DNA of 64,000 nucleotides from CAVZMI01 sp050011775 (GTDB lineage: Bacteria; Bacteroidota; Ignavibacteria; UBA10030; CAVZMI01). Positions 16,438 through 26,095 of the stretch are shown piece by piece (positions within the stretch are counted from its first letter, which is position 1; every line of letters begins with the position of its first letter). The notes below the pieces were generated by a model. The model was not told where the DNA came from. It did not search any database and worked only from the letters and a program-made list of their open reading frames with translations. A program made the position numbers and the translations under genes. The stretch lies in the NCBI GenBank assembly GCA_050011775.1, contig JBEKIL010000002.1, positions 1-64,000 on the forward strand, read 5' to 3'.

Positions 16438-18468
16438 GTGAGATTAAATTTCCTTTATTTGTGCTGCGTCGGAATCATCCTTATATCGGGATGCATCGAA
16501 TCGTTCAATCCTGTCGCCCCATCATGGGATGTCACGTTGAACCTGCCTCTTGTGAATCATACCTATACTATACAGGATATTATACAAAACAACCCGACGC
16601 TTTTTAAGACCGGTAAGAATGGGATACTCCTCTATACGACATCTGCGGTTATCAAGCCGACAACGGTCGGAGATTCTCTTACAATCTCCGATGATAGTAT
16701 TGCCTTCCAATCGGTAATCGGAAAGTTTTCGTTAAAGGATGCCTCCACAACATCGGATACTATTACGCTCGGCCAGATAGCTCCTGAGCTTGCGCCGGCC
16801 AACGGAAGATTCGCTTTAATCCCGCAGACTCCATTTAATAAATCATCGATACCGATGGATACAATTCGCCAATTCCGGGAAATAACGATTGACCGTGGGA
16901 CGTTGATCGTAAAAGTCAAAAATAATCTACCGACGGCGATTGATCATCTTACACTTACTTTTTTCGATCAATTCGAGAAAGAATCCGGGGAGATTTTGAC
17001 GGCTTCGTTTCCGAATCCAATTCCGTCAAAAGTTTCAGATAGCCTGTCGTGTCCTTTGCCGGCAAGAAGGATAGGCAATCTCATTTCATTCAATGTGAGC
17101 GGAATATTACTATCGAGCGACAGTGCCGTTCAGATTGACACAAGTACGGGTTTCCTGGTCGGTCTTCACTTTAAAGATTTGAAAGTAACGCAAGCCGAAG
17201 CGCGTATTCCTGAAGTTACATTCATCACGCAGAATACATTCCCGCTTACCGACTCATCATCGATCAGCTCGGCCGAGATTAAATCAGGACACATGTCAAT
17301 TAAAGCGGCCATGCCCTATCATGCATCGGGCAACATAAACATAAAGATTCCAAATCTTACATTACCGGATGGCAGTCCTTTTCATCCTACAATCCCTGTA
17401 ACGAAGAAGCAATCAAAGATTGATACGACGTTTCTTCTGAATGGATATTTTTTCTTGGCGCCGCAGCGGCAAATAAATTACACTATTGATACCCGCATCG
17501 ACGATTCGGGAGCTGATTATGTAATCCTCAATGCGACGGATTCTGTCAGCGGTACAGTTACCTTCTCAAAAATTATCCTGAAATCGCTTACAGGTATTGT
17601 CAAACCAATTACCATTACGGTAAAGCACACAATTTCACTTGACACTAAATCGATCAACAAGCTTATTTCCGGGACAGTGCGGTTTAACGATGCATCTCTT
17701 ATCGCGCGATTGGAGACTCCGCCGCAGGGATTTGATTATGATGTCAATGGTTTCATCATCGGCTGGAATCGTAAAACAGGCCGAAAAGATTCACTGCCCA
17801 TCCCTCCGGATCAACGATACATCAATGCCGGTACCGATTCCATAGTTTTTAGAAAAACTGATGTAACGAATTTCTTGAATAGTTTCACCCCGAATCTTCC
17901 AGACAGTCTCGCGTTGAATGCGGTTGCGCTGGTTAATCCGACAGGGACACAGGAGAAAACTATCTACGATACCGACAGTATTTCCGGTGCCGTAAGTTTT
18001 GAGCTGCCCTTTAATCTCAGTATTGCTGGTGGAGTGTATCAGGATACGGTTTCGTCCAACGATACAAACGACTACCGGCAATCGGATATCTCGGATGGCA
18101 ATGGTCGAAATATTAACAGTGCCAGGGTGGATATTGAACTCGAGAACTCGCTGCCGGTTGCCCTCGGAATCGATACACTAAAATTTCTCGATAAGGCACA
18201 CAGGAGGCTGTTTGTTATTCCAAAACAGGGACAACCGCAAATTCTTGTTCAGAGTGGTGTGGTGATCGGAGGTGTCGTGACGCAGACGACTAAAAGTATA
18301 TCATACATCGAATTGACGCACTCCGATGCCACCCAGCTCGATTCGGCCGACTACGTTGTGATGTCCCTCCATCTCGAAACGCCGACAACAGAGGCGGTAC
18401 GCTTTCGATCGACCGACTGGGTAAAAGTGAAAATAACATCAGCGATGAGTTATCGTGCGAACCAGTAA
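16438..18468 (+). CDS. Large hypothetical lipoprotein
   Basis: A 676-residue protein counted from GTG 16438; a GTG at 16396 would add 14 residues overlapping the GH57 gene. The start is hydrophobic and ends in the lipobox LISGC, so a surface or periplasmic lipoprotein is likely. The remainder is rich in beta strands, Ser, Thr, Asp and Pro and contains repeating T-x-x-V-S-G-T-V-like strands suggestive of stacked beta-sandwich modules, but no family is recognised. The stop overlaps the start of the DUF5723-like outer-membrane gene by 14 bases, so the two are co-translated and may work together on the cell surface. Confidence 0.7.
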   Translation: MRLNFLYLCCVGIILISGCIESFNPVAPSWDVTLNLPLVNHTYTIQDIIQNNPTLFKTGKNGILLYTTSAVIKPTTVGDSLTISDDSIAFQSVIGKFSLKDASTTSDTITLGQIAPELAPANGRFALIPQTPFNKSSIPMDTIRQFREITIDRGTLIVKVKNNLPTAIDHLTLTFFDQFEKESGEILTASFPNPIPSKVSDSLSCPLPARRIGNLISFNVSGILLSSDSAVQIDTSTGFLVGLHFKDLKVTQAEARIPEVTFITQNTFPLTDSSSISSAEIKSGHMSIKAAMPYHASGNINIKIPNLTLPDGSPFHPTIPVTKKQSKIDTTFLLNGYFFLAPQRQINYTIDTRIDDSGADYVILNATDSVSGTVTFSKIILKSLTGIVKPITITVKHTISLDTKSINKLISGTVRFNDASLIARLETPPQGFDYDVNGFIIGWNRKTGRKDSLPIPPDQRYINAGTDSIVFRKTDVTNFLNSFTPNLPDSLALNAVALVNPTGTQEKTIYDTDSISGAVSFELPFNLSIAGGVYQDTVSSNDTNDYRQSDISDGNGRNINSARVDIELENSLPVALGIDTLKFLDKAHRRLFVIPKQGQPQILVQSGVVIGGVVTQTTKSISYIELTHSDATQLDSADYVVMSLHLETPTTEAVRFRSTDWVKVKITSAMSYRANQ

Positions 18469-19858
18469 TTTCATAAAAATCACACTCGTAAGCGCGAGCA
18501 TGATTGCGGTGATTACGCAGTCTCCCGCACAGTCGGTTGAATTTGCAAACGCGCGCTCGATGGGAATGGCGCGCGCTTCGATGGTTTCGGCCCGTGGAAT
18601 TGATGCGATCGGACTAAATCCGGCAAATCTTGGGTTGGCCGATCGATCACCCTTCAGTGTGAGCATTTTTCCGCTTGGAGTTCATATCGGAACGAACTTC
18701 ATCACGTATGAGAGGTACAAAGCATATTTTACCGGCACGCAAACCGACAGCGGAAAAGTTGGGAGGTATTTATCCGAGTCCGACAAGGAAGATATTTTGA
18801 ATTATTTCCCGGAAGGAATGGGAAAAATGGCGTCCGGGGGCGCAATCACGCTATTTGCAATGACTTATATCGATGAAAATTTGGGAGGATTTGCTTTTAC
18901 TGTTAATGAACGCTTCGGTGCCTCGGCATCGATTCCCCGCGATTATCTCAGATTATTATTGTATGGAAATCCGCTCGGATCGACATATGATTTTTCTGGG
19001 ACGGAAGCAAACGGAGAGTGGTTGAGGGAATATGCGATCAGTTACGGTCGGCAGCTACCGTCGTTTTTACAGCACACAACAATCTCAGTCGGTGTTTCAC
19101 TGAAACTCCTCCATGGTTTTGCTTTCGGCAGCGTCGATGAATTCTCGGCTATGGTGACGACGGATCCTAATAGTGCTCTGACTGGTACGGCTAAGTATCG
19201 CGGCCGCAGCGCAACAATCGATGCAATCAACGATACAACACATTCAGGTTTTGTTCTTTTCCCTGCACCGGCAGGTACCGGTTTCGGTTTCGACCTTGGT
19301 GCAACGGCGCATATTGGTCAGGCATTCTGGTTCGGCATGAGTGTGATCGATGTCGGCAGTATGACATGGACCCGAAACACCAGAGAATATCGGGGCGATA
19401 CAAGTGTGACAATTACCGATCTGACGACACAGGCGAAGCGCGACAGCATTACGGACACGTTCAAATCAAAAGAATATCCTGTCGAATCATTTAATACATC
19501 GCTTCCGAGCGTTCTCAGGTGCGGCGTCGCGGTCGATGTTCAGCAGCTTCCGTTTATGAAGGCGATGCCGGGTCAGATGGTTGTGGAGCTCGATTATATT
19601 CAGGGTTTGAATTCGTTCGTTGGAAATACAACTTCTCCGCGTTTCGCACTCGGCGTCGATTATCATCTGCTTCGCTGGCTGCCGATACGAACCGGATTCG
19701 CCTTCGGCGGCAGCGAGCGCGTTCACTGGGGACTGGGCAGCGGGGTGAATTTAGATGGTTTCGATTTCGAGATAGGAACGGAGGATATCATTGCAATTCT
19801 CGCTCCGTCTGTGATGTCGACCGCTTCGCTTGCCATAGGTATGCGTTTGCGATTCTAA
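18455..19858 (+). CDS. DUF5723-like outer-membrane beta-barrel protein
   Basis: A 467-residue protein with a signal peptide (residues 1-25, ending SPAQS) and then the ANARSMGMARA and GLNPANLG start common to FadL/PorV-like and DUF5723 outer-membrane proteins of the FCB group. Alternating polar and hydrophobic residues throughout and a terminal Phe (MRLRF) fit a beta barrel. The start codon is GTG at 18455, within the end of the previous lipoprotein gene. Substrate unknown. It is the last core-type gene before the cassette array. Confidence 0.7.
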   Translation: MRTSNFIKITLVSASMIAVITQSPAQSVEFANARSMGMARASMVSARGIDAIGLNPANLGLADRSPFSVSIFPLGVHIGTNFITYERYKAYFTGTQTDSGKVGRYLSESDKEDILNYFPEGMGKMASGGAITLFAMTYIDENLGGFAFTVNERFGASASIPRDYLRLLLYGNPLGSTYDFSGTEANGEWLREYAISYGRQLPSFLQHTTISVGVSLKLLHGFAFGSVDEFSAMVTTDPNSALTGTAKYRGRSATIDAINDTTHSGFVLFPAPAGTGFGFDLGATAHIGQAFWFGMSVIDVGSMTWTRNTREYRGDTSVTITDLTTQAKRDSITDTFKSKEYPVESFNTSLPSVLRCGVAVDVQQLPFMKAMPGQMVVELDYIQGLNSFVGNTTSPRFALGVDYHLLRWLPIRTGFAFGGSERVHWGLGSGVNLDGFDFEIGTEDIIAILAPSVMSTASLAIGMRLRF

Positions 19859-20175
19859 AACGCTTGTGTAAAAACTTCATTTATCACCCAACTGGCATAT
19901 ACTCAAAAATACTTACCTGTGGCTATAATTCTGCTGTTGACAAGACCGGAAGAATTTATTATTATGGACGGAAGATATACAGAGGCGGTCATGGAGTGAA
20001 AAGTCCGATAGATAATTTATGATTGTGTCTTAGACCGAAACCATCTAAGACGCTGGAAGAATTATCGGTAGTAGATAAGAGATTGAAAAATAGTTCATTA
20101 CGAAATATTTTGGTTTGAGGGATATACGGAAGCAAATCTAAATACCGATCTTAGCCCGAAACAATATAAACATTA
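19859..20175. other. Left edge of the cassette array, no gene
   Basis: 317 bases with no supported gene. A segment TCTTAGACCGAAACC near 20034 is echoed by TCTTAGCCCGAAACA near 20151, which leads into the first attC-type core at 20176. The sequence before that core (GAAACAATATAAACA) closely matches the end of the last complete attC near 36893. The left boundary of the array is therefore here; no attI or integrase is recognisable. Confidence 0.5.
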
Positions 20176-20254
20176 GTTAGCAAAAGACATTATGGTGAAA
20201 AGATGCCTAAAGTCGGTGACAATAATTCGACTCAGAATATTAAAAGGAGAAAAC

Positions 20255-20722
20255 ATGAAAAGACGCATGACAGCCGTGTACCCGGTCGCGATGGCCCTTT
20301 TAATTGTACCCATCCTTCATTTCACGAATTTGACTGCGCTAGCTGAGGATGTTGGAGAACAACCGCCTACTGCAGACCAACCGAATGATGATTCACAAAA
20401 ACAGCAGTATATCTCGAGCCTCAAGGAGCAGATTCGGGAAATACAGCAACAGCTGCAACAGGCCAAAAAGGAGAAGCAACAGCTTCAACAGGAGCTAAAA
20501 GCCTTGTCTAAGGCAAAACCGACTCCCCCGCACGGGAACAGCCAAAGCGGCACTGCGCAATATCAAAAGAATTTAAGTGCTTGGCAGAAGCAGATGGATT
20601 CGCTCAAGGAGAAGATCGCCGCTATGGATAATCAGATCAAAATGTTAGAGGATCGGCTTAGGAAACTCCAGCAACAACTGCAGAATTTCCAAAGAGGATC
20701 AGCGTCCCGCCGCACAGGCTAA
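20255..20722 (+). CDS. Cassette gene: exported coiled-coil protein
   Basis: A 155-residue protein with a signal peptide (residues 1-33, ending TALAE), then an acidic linker and a long Gln/Lys/Leu-rich heptad-repeat coiled coil covering most of residues 45-150, interrupted by a Pro/Gly/Ser-rich turn near 87-100. AAAAGGAG just before ATG 20255 fixes the start. The coiled-coil hairpin shape resembles small periplasmic spacer proteins, but no family can be named. First unit of the array. Confidence 0.7.
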   Translation: MKRRMTAVYPVAMALLIVPILHFTNLTALAEDVGEQPPTADQPNDDSQKQQYISSLKEQIREIQQQLQQAKKEKQQLQQELKALSKAKPTPPHGNSQSGTAQYQKNLSAWQKQMDSLKEKIAAMDNQIKMLEDRLRKLQQQLQNFQRGSASRRTG

Positions 20723-20786
20723 TATTGACCCTTGAATTAGTAATTGATAATAAAAGTAAAACAATAACAATAAAAAAATAAAAATT

Positions 20787-20909
20787 GCTAACCAATTGAT
20801 GGACTTGACGTTTCGCGCCGGCTCTTGTAGTTTTAAAATGGTTCTTGCAAGGCCATTGTTGTCAGGTTTATTAAAAGTGGTCTGCAACGCAAGTCATCAT
20901 AATGTTAGC
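20787..20909 (+). other. attC site, variant GCTAAC/GTTAGC cores
   Basis: GCTAAC at 20787 and GTTAGC at 20904 are inverse complements. Inside them, GGACTTGAC near 20801 faces GCAAGTC near 20890, giving the L-box pairing of an attC. The cores deviate at one position from the RYYYAAC/GTTRRRY consensus. Confidence 0.65.
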
Positions 20910-20966
20910 CAGCGGCTCATCGACTTTCAAGCGAGTAAATATGCACCGCACCAATCCACAAACACT

Positions 20967-21365
20967 ATGGGCATGCTTATGAAACACATCCTCCTCGTCC
21001 TATTCCTCCTCAGTGGAGCACAGGCCACCGAACTAGAGGACTACTTCGGCAAATACCAATCAACCCTCAAGCAGAATCAAATTGCATTCGCATTCGATAA
21101 GAGCGGCGTCACCGAGCTCGTTGTGGATGGTGTTCCAGTTAAGACCGGAGTGACCTATGACATTCTCGGTATATTCGAAGGTTCGCTGCTCCTCAGAATC
21201 GACTATGTGGATTCCAACAACAGACAGTGCGTGATAAGGGCTCTGATCCTCGTCGAGCACCAGAGATTTGTTGTTGCTTCGGGATTCTATGTGGCCTTTC
21301 GCCTGGATGCTGACAATCAGCCGAAGACTTTGCGAACGTTTGCATTCGAGCTTAAGCGGAGGTAG
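20967..21365 (+). CDS. Cassette gene: small exported protein of unknown function
   Basis: A 132-residue protein with a clear signal peptide (hydrophobic core MKHILLVLFLLSGAQA, starting at the third of three in-frame ATGs: 20967, 20973, 20979). The mature part alternates short beta strands and includes ILGIFEGSLLLRIDYVD and AFRLDADNQPKTLRTFAF. No family is recognised. The start is uncertain among the three ATGs; 20979 gives the most compact signal peptide. Confidence 0.65.
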   Translation: MGMLMKHILLVLFLLSGAQATELEDYFGKYQSTLKQNQIAFAFDKSGVTELVVDGVPVKTGVTYDILGIFEGSLLLRIDYVDSNNRQCVIRALILVEHQRFVVASGFYVAFRLDADNQPKTLRTFAFELKRR

Positions 21366-21397
21366 TCATCTCGAGCCGCTGGCCAACATCGTGTTCA

Positions 21398-21464
21398 ACC
21401 TAACGGCGCGGGCTAGACATGTGTCATTTGCTAAGCGCCGCAGGTTAACACGGGCACGTTAGGC
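21398..21464 (+). other. attC site, compact 67-base form
   Basis: ACCTAAC at 21398-21404 and GTTAGGC at 21458-21464 match both integron core consensus patterns exactly. The internal arms GGCGCGGGC and GCGCCGC are partly complementary. Size is typical of classical attC sites. Confidence 0.8.
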
Positions 21465-21529
21465 GGTGCTTCAAAAATGATACATATATGAATTAAAAAA
21501 CATCTACTCACATACCTGAGCATTTAATC

Positions 21530-21697
21530 ATGGCTGACTATTTTTTAAATCTTCTTATCAACATCTTCTTAATGGCTTTTGCAATATTTTCTGTGACAGA
21601 CCTTGATACTTTTGATTTTAATTTTAAAGAAAATAAATATTTAACTGGGGTGGGAATGGAATATGATAAACTAAAAAAGATTTTAAATATTAAATAA
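21530..21697 (+). CDS. Cassette gene: 55-residue membrane-associated small protein
   Basis: ATG 21530 to TAA 21697 encodes 55 residues: one hydrophobic helix (residues 4-22, LNLLINIFLMAFAIF) followed by an acidic then Lys-rich tail. It is the only plausible gene of its cassette, on the same strand as all others, and is bounded by attC sites on both sides. No family recognised. The Shine-Dalgarno is weak. Confidence 0.5.
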   Translation: MADYFLNLLINIFLMAFAIFSVTDLDTFDFNFKENKYLTGVGMEYDKLKKILNIK

Positions 21698-21706
21698 TTA
21701 CAATCG

Positions 21707-22234
21707 GCATAACCACGCGCTCAAATCCCGATAGACAACATCGGGACGCAAAAAAAAGCGCTAACCCAACTTCACCTTAAGAAGCAAACCTCGTCTAGGC
21801 AAGCGTAATGAGCCCCGCTATCCCGCTTGAAAAACAGCGGGATGCAAGAAACGCGAAAGCAGCGGGGTAAACTAACTGTGGGTACGTTAAGCATGGCAAA
21901 TGGTGGATTTAGTACAAATTGACTTCATTCTTTGTACCTTACAACTTTAGTATTTATTAATTTTGTTTTCAGCATGAAACTTATTTCGGAAAGTACAAAT
22001 TGAAAATTATCAGTGCGGCAGCTCCCGCTTTGCGGGATCCCTGCCTACGTGCTGTAGGCACTATAGCAGGCAGGCTCGATTCGACCACAATTTGATTGGA
22101 CAACATCAAATTTGTCGAATCGGGATTATTTATCCGCCGGCTTGTCCGCCGGAGTGAAACGAAGGCGGAAGTGTTATTTACGTAGGCGGCCTGTCCCGAT
22201 ATGCTTCTAATCGGGGAGCACCCATCCGTTAGAC
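21707..22234 (+). other. Elongated attC-like site with nested palindromes
   Basis: It begins GCATAACCACGCGCTCAA (21707) and ends GTTAGAC (22228-22234), 528 bases in all. It holds GTTAAGC at 21886, a CCCGCTTTGCGGG hairpin near 22024, a CTGCCTACG...CGGCAGG-type hairpin near 22041-22074, and a 44-base palindrome at 22078-22121. An alternative reading is a short attC ending at 21892 followed by inserted repeats and a second half-site. Confidence 0.6.
22078..22121. repeat. 44-base palindrome, copy 1
   Basis: GATTCGAC at 22078 pairs with GTCGAATC ending at 22121, and the inner CAATTTGATTG and CATCAAATTTG complete the stem. Nearly identical copies lie at 26550-26593 and 30831-30874, each inside an elongated attC. 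Confidence 0.9.
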
Positions 22235-22377
22235 GGCAACATAAAAATAATAACATCAAGGATAATAATATGAAAGCGAATGAAATATTTACTCCCGGTT
22301 CTCTCCCCAAACATACATATTTTGATCGTGCAGATTTGAATTTAGAATATTCTTTTGCACTCACAGGGAGATCGACT

Positions 22378-24654
22378 ATGAAGCGCATCTGTACCTGCTT
22401 GTTCCTCTGCTGCATCCTTGCAGTCCCCGTCGTTGCTCAGGCGGTTGATGGCGAACTGGGCGTTTCCGTCTTTACAACAGCGGAGATCACAGGGGCTGTG
22501 TCGGGGAGCCCGATTACATACAGGATTCAGTACTACTATAGAGGACTCCTCCCGGGCCCGAATGTCATCCTCACCGATGTTGGATCTCCTTTGGTAGTGT
22601 TTCAGTCGGCGAGTGTGATGCCGACACGGCAGAACGGGGACACCCTCATCTGGGACCTCGGCACGCTGGACGTGGCGTTCAACGGTGAAATTGAGGTCAT
22701 AGGTCGGGTGAAGGACGGTCTCACAACAGGGACGAAGATCGAGAATACCGCGCTTATCTACGGAGGGGTCATCGAAGAGGACTCCACAAATAATGTATGC
22801 GCCTCCGTTGTGGAGATCGGATCGCCATTTCCGGACATGTTGGATCTTATCACCGGGATTATTGAGACACCGGGACGCAGCCCGACTTCGATGGCGGAAG
22901 AGGGAATGCCCGTAACACTTATTGTCCAGTACTTCAACGACTCATACTATGATGCGTCGGGCGTTTCTATCACTGATACGCTGTCGCCGAACCTGCAATT
23001 CATCTCCGCGGATCCTCTGCCAGTATCCGTTTCTGGTCAGGTAGTCACGTGGGACGTAGGAGATGTCCCTCAACTGCAGGTAGGTCAGGTGACGTTGCAG
23101 GTACGTCCTGTGGGAAGCGGAGAGGCACGTATCGTTGCTGGTGTATACAGCATCTCCGGTGACCGCGACAGTTCCAACAATGTCGTCGACTATACATTCG
23201 ACGTTGTCCCCGTCCTTGAGCCACTCGTCACGAGCCCGGCAGTTACTCCCGGCGAAAGCCGCGACACGTTGGTAACGACAGGGAATCCCGTGTTCGAAGG
23301 GTTTGCCAGGGCAGGGGCGACGGTGTCGTTATACGAAATAGATAGCGCCGGCTGCAGCGACCCGCTCCTGCAATGCAACCCGGTGCTTCTCGGTCAGGGA
23401 GTTGCGGATGCAACTCGGCGCTGGAAAATCACTCCTGTGGGAATTACCAACCCCGGCGCGCATCACCTCTGTCTGCAGGCTGCCTATCAGGGAAGCGTCT
23501 CCGTTCCTCTCAATGGGTTCTGGGTCCCATTCATCGTGTATATCGATTCGACGCTTGATTCCGGGGGCTATGACATGAGCAGCTACTCAATTACCGTGGG
23601 ACACTTCACCTACCATCCTGGCGGATTCGGCGGAAATGTCAAACTTCTTCCCAATCAACCGATCACGATTAGTCTTCGTGTGACTGTGCCTCCGTTGATA
23701 GCGGCGGATACTGCAATATGGAGGTACTACCCACTCCACCTTACGATTTGGAGGTCGGGAGATGTTATAGAAGATACGTTATACCCGTCGATAGAACCGG
23801 TGGGTCTGCCGCGTGCCGCGCCGAGAGGTGGTTCAGGAGGAGATGCCCTCCTTGTAGTCTTTGACTTTCATTGGCATCTGCCCTTCCTCAACAATGGTGA
23901 CGAAGATACAATTGACCCGCCCCCTCCTCCAAAGCCTGGTTGCCCCGGGTGTACGCCCATTCCCCGGCCTCATCCGAGACCCATCCCGATTGACCCTGCA
24001 GGATTTGTCTATGATCTTGATCTTGCGCGAACGGAGTACAAATGGCCCGCTGTTCCCCCTCCTGGAACTCTGATTACCACCGCAACCGTGACAGCGTATG
24101 AACGCACGGGGGATTCGACGTTCGTGCGTTGGCCTGCAGAAGACTGGATGCAGGTCAATCCCCAGGTAACCGATGCCAAGGCGGAAGACAGCGTAAAGAT
24201 CGAGGGGTACTTCTCGTTCCTTGTCCCGTCAGGACAATACCGCATCAGTTCACAGGCGCCGGGATACTTCGATGGCTCCAGTGGAATACTCACCGTGATC
24301 AACAATCCGATCTACTACAATATCGGCATGCGGCAGGTACCAAAAGGCTCCACCGGGATCCGTAGTGATAGACTGCAGAGCAATCAGGTACGTAACTATG
24401 AGCTCTTCCAGAACTACCCCAACCCCTTTAATACGAGTACAATAATCCGCTACAAGTTGCCGAAGGCAATTCATGTCACACTCACGGTGTACGATATACT
24501 CGGTAGAAAAGTCGCAACACTTGTGAATGGCGTCGAAGAACCTGGATACAAGTCGGTGCACTGGGATGCAAGTGAAATGGCCAGCGGAGTCTACTTCTAC
24601 CGTTTACAGGCTGGTAATTTAGTTAAGACAAAAAAACTTATTTTACTTAAATAA
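22378..24654 (+). CDS. Cassette gene: type IX-secreted protein with DUF11/Ig-like domains
   Basis: A 758-residue secreted protein. The signal peptide is residues 1-22 (CLFLCCILAVPVVAQA). Two DUF11-like conserved-repeat domains follow (about 24-140 and 165-260, each with V-x-D-x-LSP... and WD-G-type strands), then an Ig-like segment (about 275-375) and a Pro-rich linker near 520-540. The last 85 residues form a Por-secretion sorting domain with ELFQNYPNPFN, VYDILGRKVATL and a KKLILLK end. Start ATG 22378 follows GGGAG; an upstream ATG at 22201 lies inside the attC. At 2.3 kb it is very large for a gene cassette, and it looks more GC-rich than its neighbours. It is probably attached or released at the surface after type IX export. 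Confidence 0.85.
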   Translation: MKRICTCLFLCCILAVPVVAQAVDGELGVSVFTTAEITGAVSGSPITYRIQYYYRGLLPGPNVILTDVGSPLVVFQSASVMPTRQNGDTLIWDLGTLDVAFNGEIEVIGRVKDGLTTGTKIENTALIYGGVIEEDSTNNVCASVVEIGSPFPDMLDLITGIIETPGRSPTSMAEEGMPVTLIVQYFNDSYYDASGVSITDTLSPNLQFISADPLPVSVSGQVVTWDVGDVPQLQVGQVTLQVRPVGSGEARIVAGVYSISGDRDSSNNVVDYTFDVVPVLEPLVTSPAVTPGESRDTLVTTGNPVFEGFARAGATVSLYEIDSAGCSDPLLQCNPVLLGQGVADATRRWKITPVGITNPGAHHLCLQAAYQGSVSVPLNGFWVPFIVYIDSTLDSGGYDMSSYSITVGHFTYHPGGFGGNVKLLPNQPITISLRVTVPPLIAADTAIWRYYPLHLTIWRSGDVIEDTLYPSIEPVGLPRAAPRGGSGGDALLVVFDFHWHLPFLNNGDEDTIDPPPPPKPGCPGCTPIPRPHPRPIPIDPAGFVYDLDLARTEYKWPAVPPPGTLITTATVTAYERTGDSTFVRWPAEDWMQVNPQVTDAKAEDSVKIEGYFSFLVPSGQYRISSQAPGYFDGSSGILTVINNPIYYNIGMRQVPKGSTGIRSDRLQSNQVRNYELFQNYPNPFNTSTIIRYKLPKAIHVTLTVYDILGRKVATLVNGVEEPGYKSVHWDASEMASGVYFYRLQAGNLVKTKKLILLK

Positions 24655-24770
24655 AATGCAATTGCACCTAACCAGGTACTGTGTTGAAAGTCAAGAGTAG
24701 AAGAAAAAAATATGTCTCCGCCAAAGGCTGATACGCCTGTGGCGTAAAAGAACAAACAACGGCGAATGGT

Positions 24771-25808
24771 TTAAGAAGATAGCCCTGAAGATACACGATG
24801 ATCAGGTTTATAGTCCGGGATATAGACGGAATTAGTTTTCCAGAGCGTGTAAATGAGTAAGAGTAATTTTCGAGCGACGGCAATAATGGCAAGTTTTTTA
24901 TTCTTGCCTTTTGCAACAAGACGACGGTAGAGTTCTTTCATTTTAGGATTTGCGTGACAGGCAGAGAGCGCGGGCATAAAGAGGGCTTTCCGGATGAATT
25001 TATTGCCCTTTTTAGAGATGGATGTCCTGCCTTTTTTCATGCCGGAGTCATTGAAGACGACGTCGAGGCCGGCATAACTGGTGAGTTGTTTCTGATTAGT
25101 GACAAGCTCAAAGCAACGTGTTTCGGCCAGGACCGTGAGGATGGTAATATCTCCCAGCCCTTTGGCGGTAGAGATCTGCATGAGATGTTGTGCTAGAGCG
25201 GGATCGGATTTGACTAGGGCACGAAGTTCCTTGTTAATAAGCACGACCTGACGTTCGAGGAATTTGAGGAGTTGCGTTTTGCGTTTGAAGGACTCTCTGT
25301 GAGGATTGAAAGAAGATTTGAGAGCATGGAGTTGATTCTTAATTTCTGTGATGTTGGCTTTGAGGCCATGGTATTCCCTGCATAAATCGCGGAGCGCTTT
25401 GAGAGTATCGGAAGGCGGCGTCCAGATCTTGAGCTGTCGTTCCAGTCCGAAGCGAGTAATGACGGCGGCATCAATGGGATCGGTTTTGGATTTGGATTCG
25501 AGAGATTTCGCATAATTTCTGATTTTATTGGGCAAGATGACGGCAACCTGATAGTTGTTGTGCAGCAGGAAGTGCGCAAGGTGTTCGTAATAGACACCGG
25601 TAGCTTCCATAACGAAGATCAGGGGAATATCATCAGAGACGATGAGTTTTTTGAGCCACCGCAGGAAGAGTTTGAATCCAGCCGGTGAGTTTTTGAAGGA
25701 TTTCGATGGGGATAAAGCATTGTGTTGTTGTGTATCGATGGTACCGAAGCGAGCATCGAATTTTTTGTAAGAGATATCGATTCCTACGGTTTGTTTTAAG
25801 ATATTCAT
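24771..25808 (-). CDS. IS110-family transposase (DEDD recombinase)
   Basis: A 345-residue transposase. The N-terminal RuvC-like domain carries Asp in VGIDISYKKFDAR, Glu in FVMEATGVYYEHL and the Asp pair in SKTDPIDAAVI. A long coiled coil occupies residues 150-215. The C-terminal Transposase_20 domain starts STAKGLGDITILTVLAE and contains SYAGLDV, then SGMKKGRTSISKKGN with the conserved Ser region. Reading frame intact and length normal, so the enzyme may be active. Oriented against the cassette genes. Confidence 0.93.
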   Translation of the reverse strand: MNILKQTVGIDISYKKFDARFGTIDTQQHNALSPSKSFKNSPAGFKLFLRWLKKLIVSDDIPLIFVMEATGVYYEHLAHFLLHNNYQVAVILPNKIRNYAKSLESKSKTDPIDAAVITRFGLERQLKIWTPPSDTLKALRDLCREYHGLKANITEIKNQLHALKSSFNPHRESFKRKTQLLKFLERQVVLINKELRALVKSDPALAQHLMQISTAKGLGDITILTVLAETRCFELVTNQKQLTSYAGLDVVFNDSGMKKGRTSISKKGNKFIRKALFMPALSACHANPKMKELYRRLVAKGKNKKLAIIAVARKLLLLIYTLWKTNSVYIPDYKPDHRVSSGLSS

Positions 25809-25814
25809 ATAAAA

Positions 25815-26095
25815 GCTCCTTGAAATAGAAGGTGGATGAAGAACGCCATTGGCAGCTTCAGAGTGATCTTGACTCGTGCATTATTCGGGATTCCACGGGA
25901 AAAAGCATGGATCTCAAAGTACTGTTCAGATTCTTGTGAAGCAGAAAGTCATAGGGAGAAGTATCTGGTTAACGATATTCTTCTTCTGGGAAGATATCTA
26001 GCCGCTCCTATCTCTCCTATGACTTTGCCAATGGAGAATAATACTGAACTATTTCTTGATACTCTCAACATACGAGCGGCTCCCCGTTAGAAAGC
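25815..26095 (-). ncRNA. Candidate IS110 bridge RNA region
   Basis: The 5' flank of the transposase has no gene but strong nested structure. AAAGTCATAGGGAGA (25945-25959) pairs with TCTCCTATGACTTT (26013-26026) with one bulge, and an inner stem GATATTCTT/AAGATATC lies near 25974-25998. A second AGCCGCT/AGCGGCT pairing joins about 26000 and 26078. In characterised IS110 elements such as IS621 this flank is transcribed into a bridge RNA with target- and donor-binding loops. The loops have not been matched to the target here. Confidence 0.4.

Noticed and set aside
19519..20022. Plus-strand 167-residue frame
   Set aside because: Out-of-frame shadow of the DUF5723-like gene running on into the array edge; composition rich in Arg and Ser.
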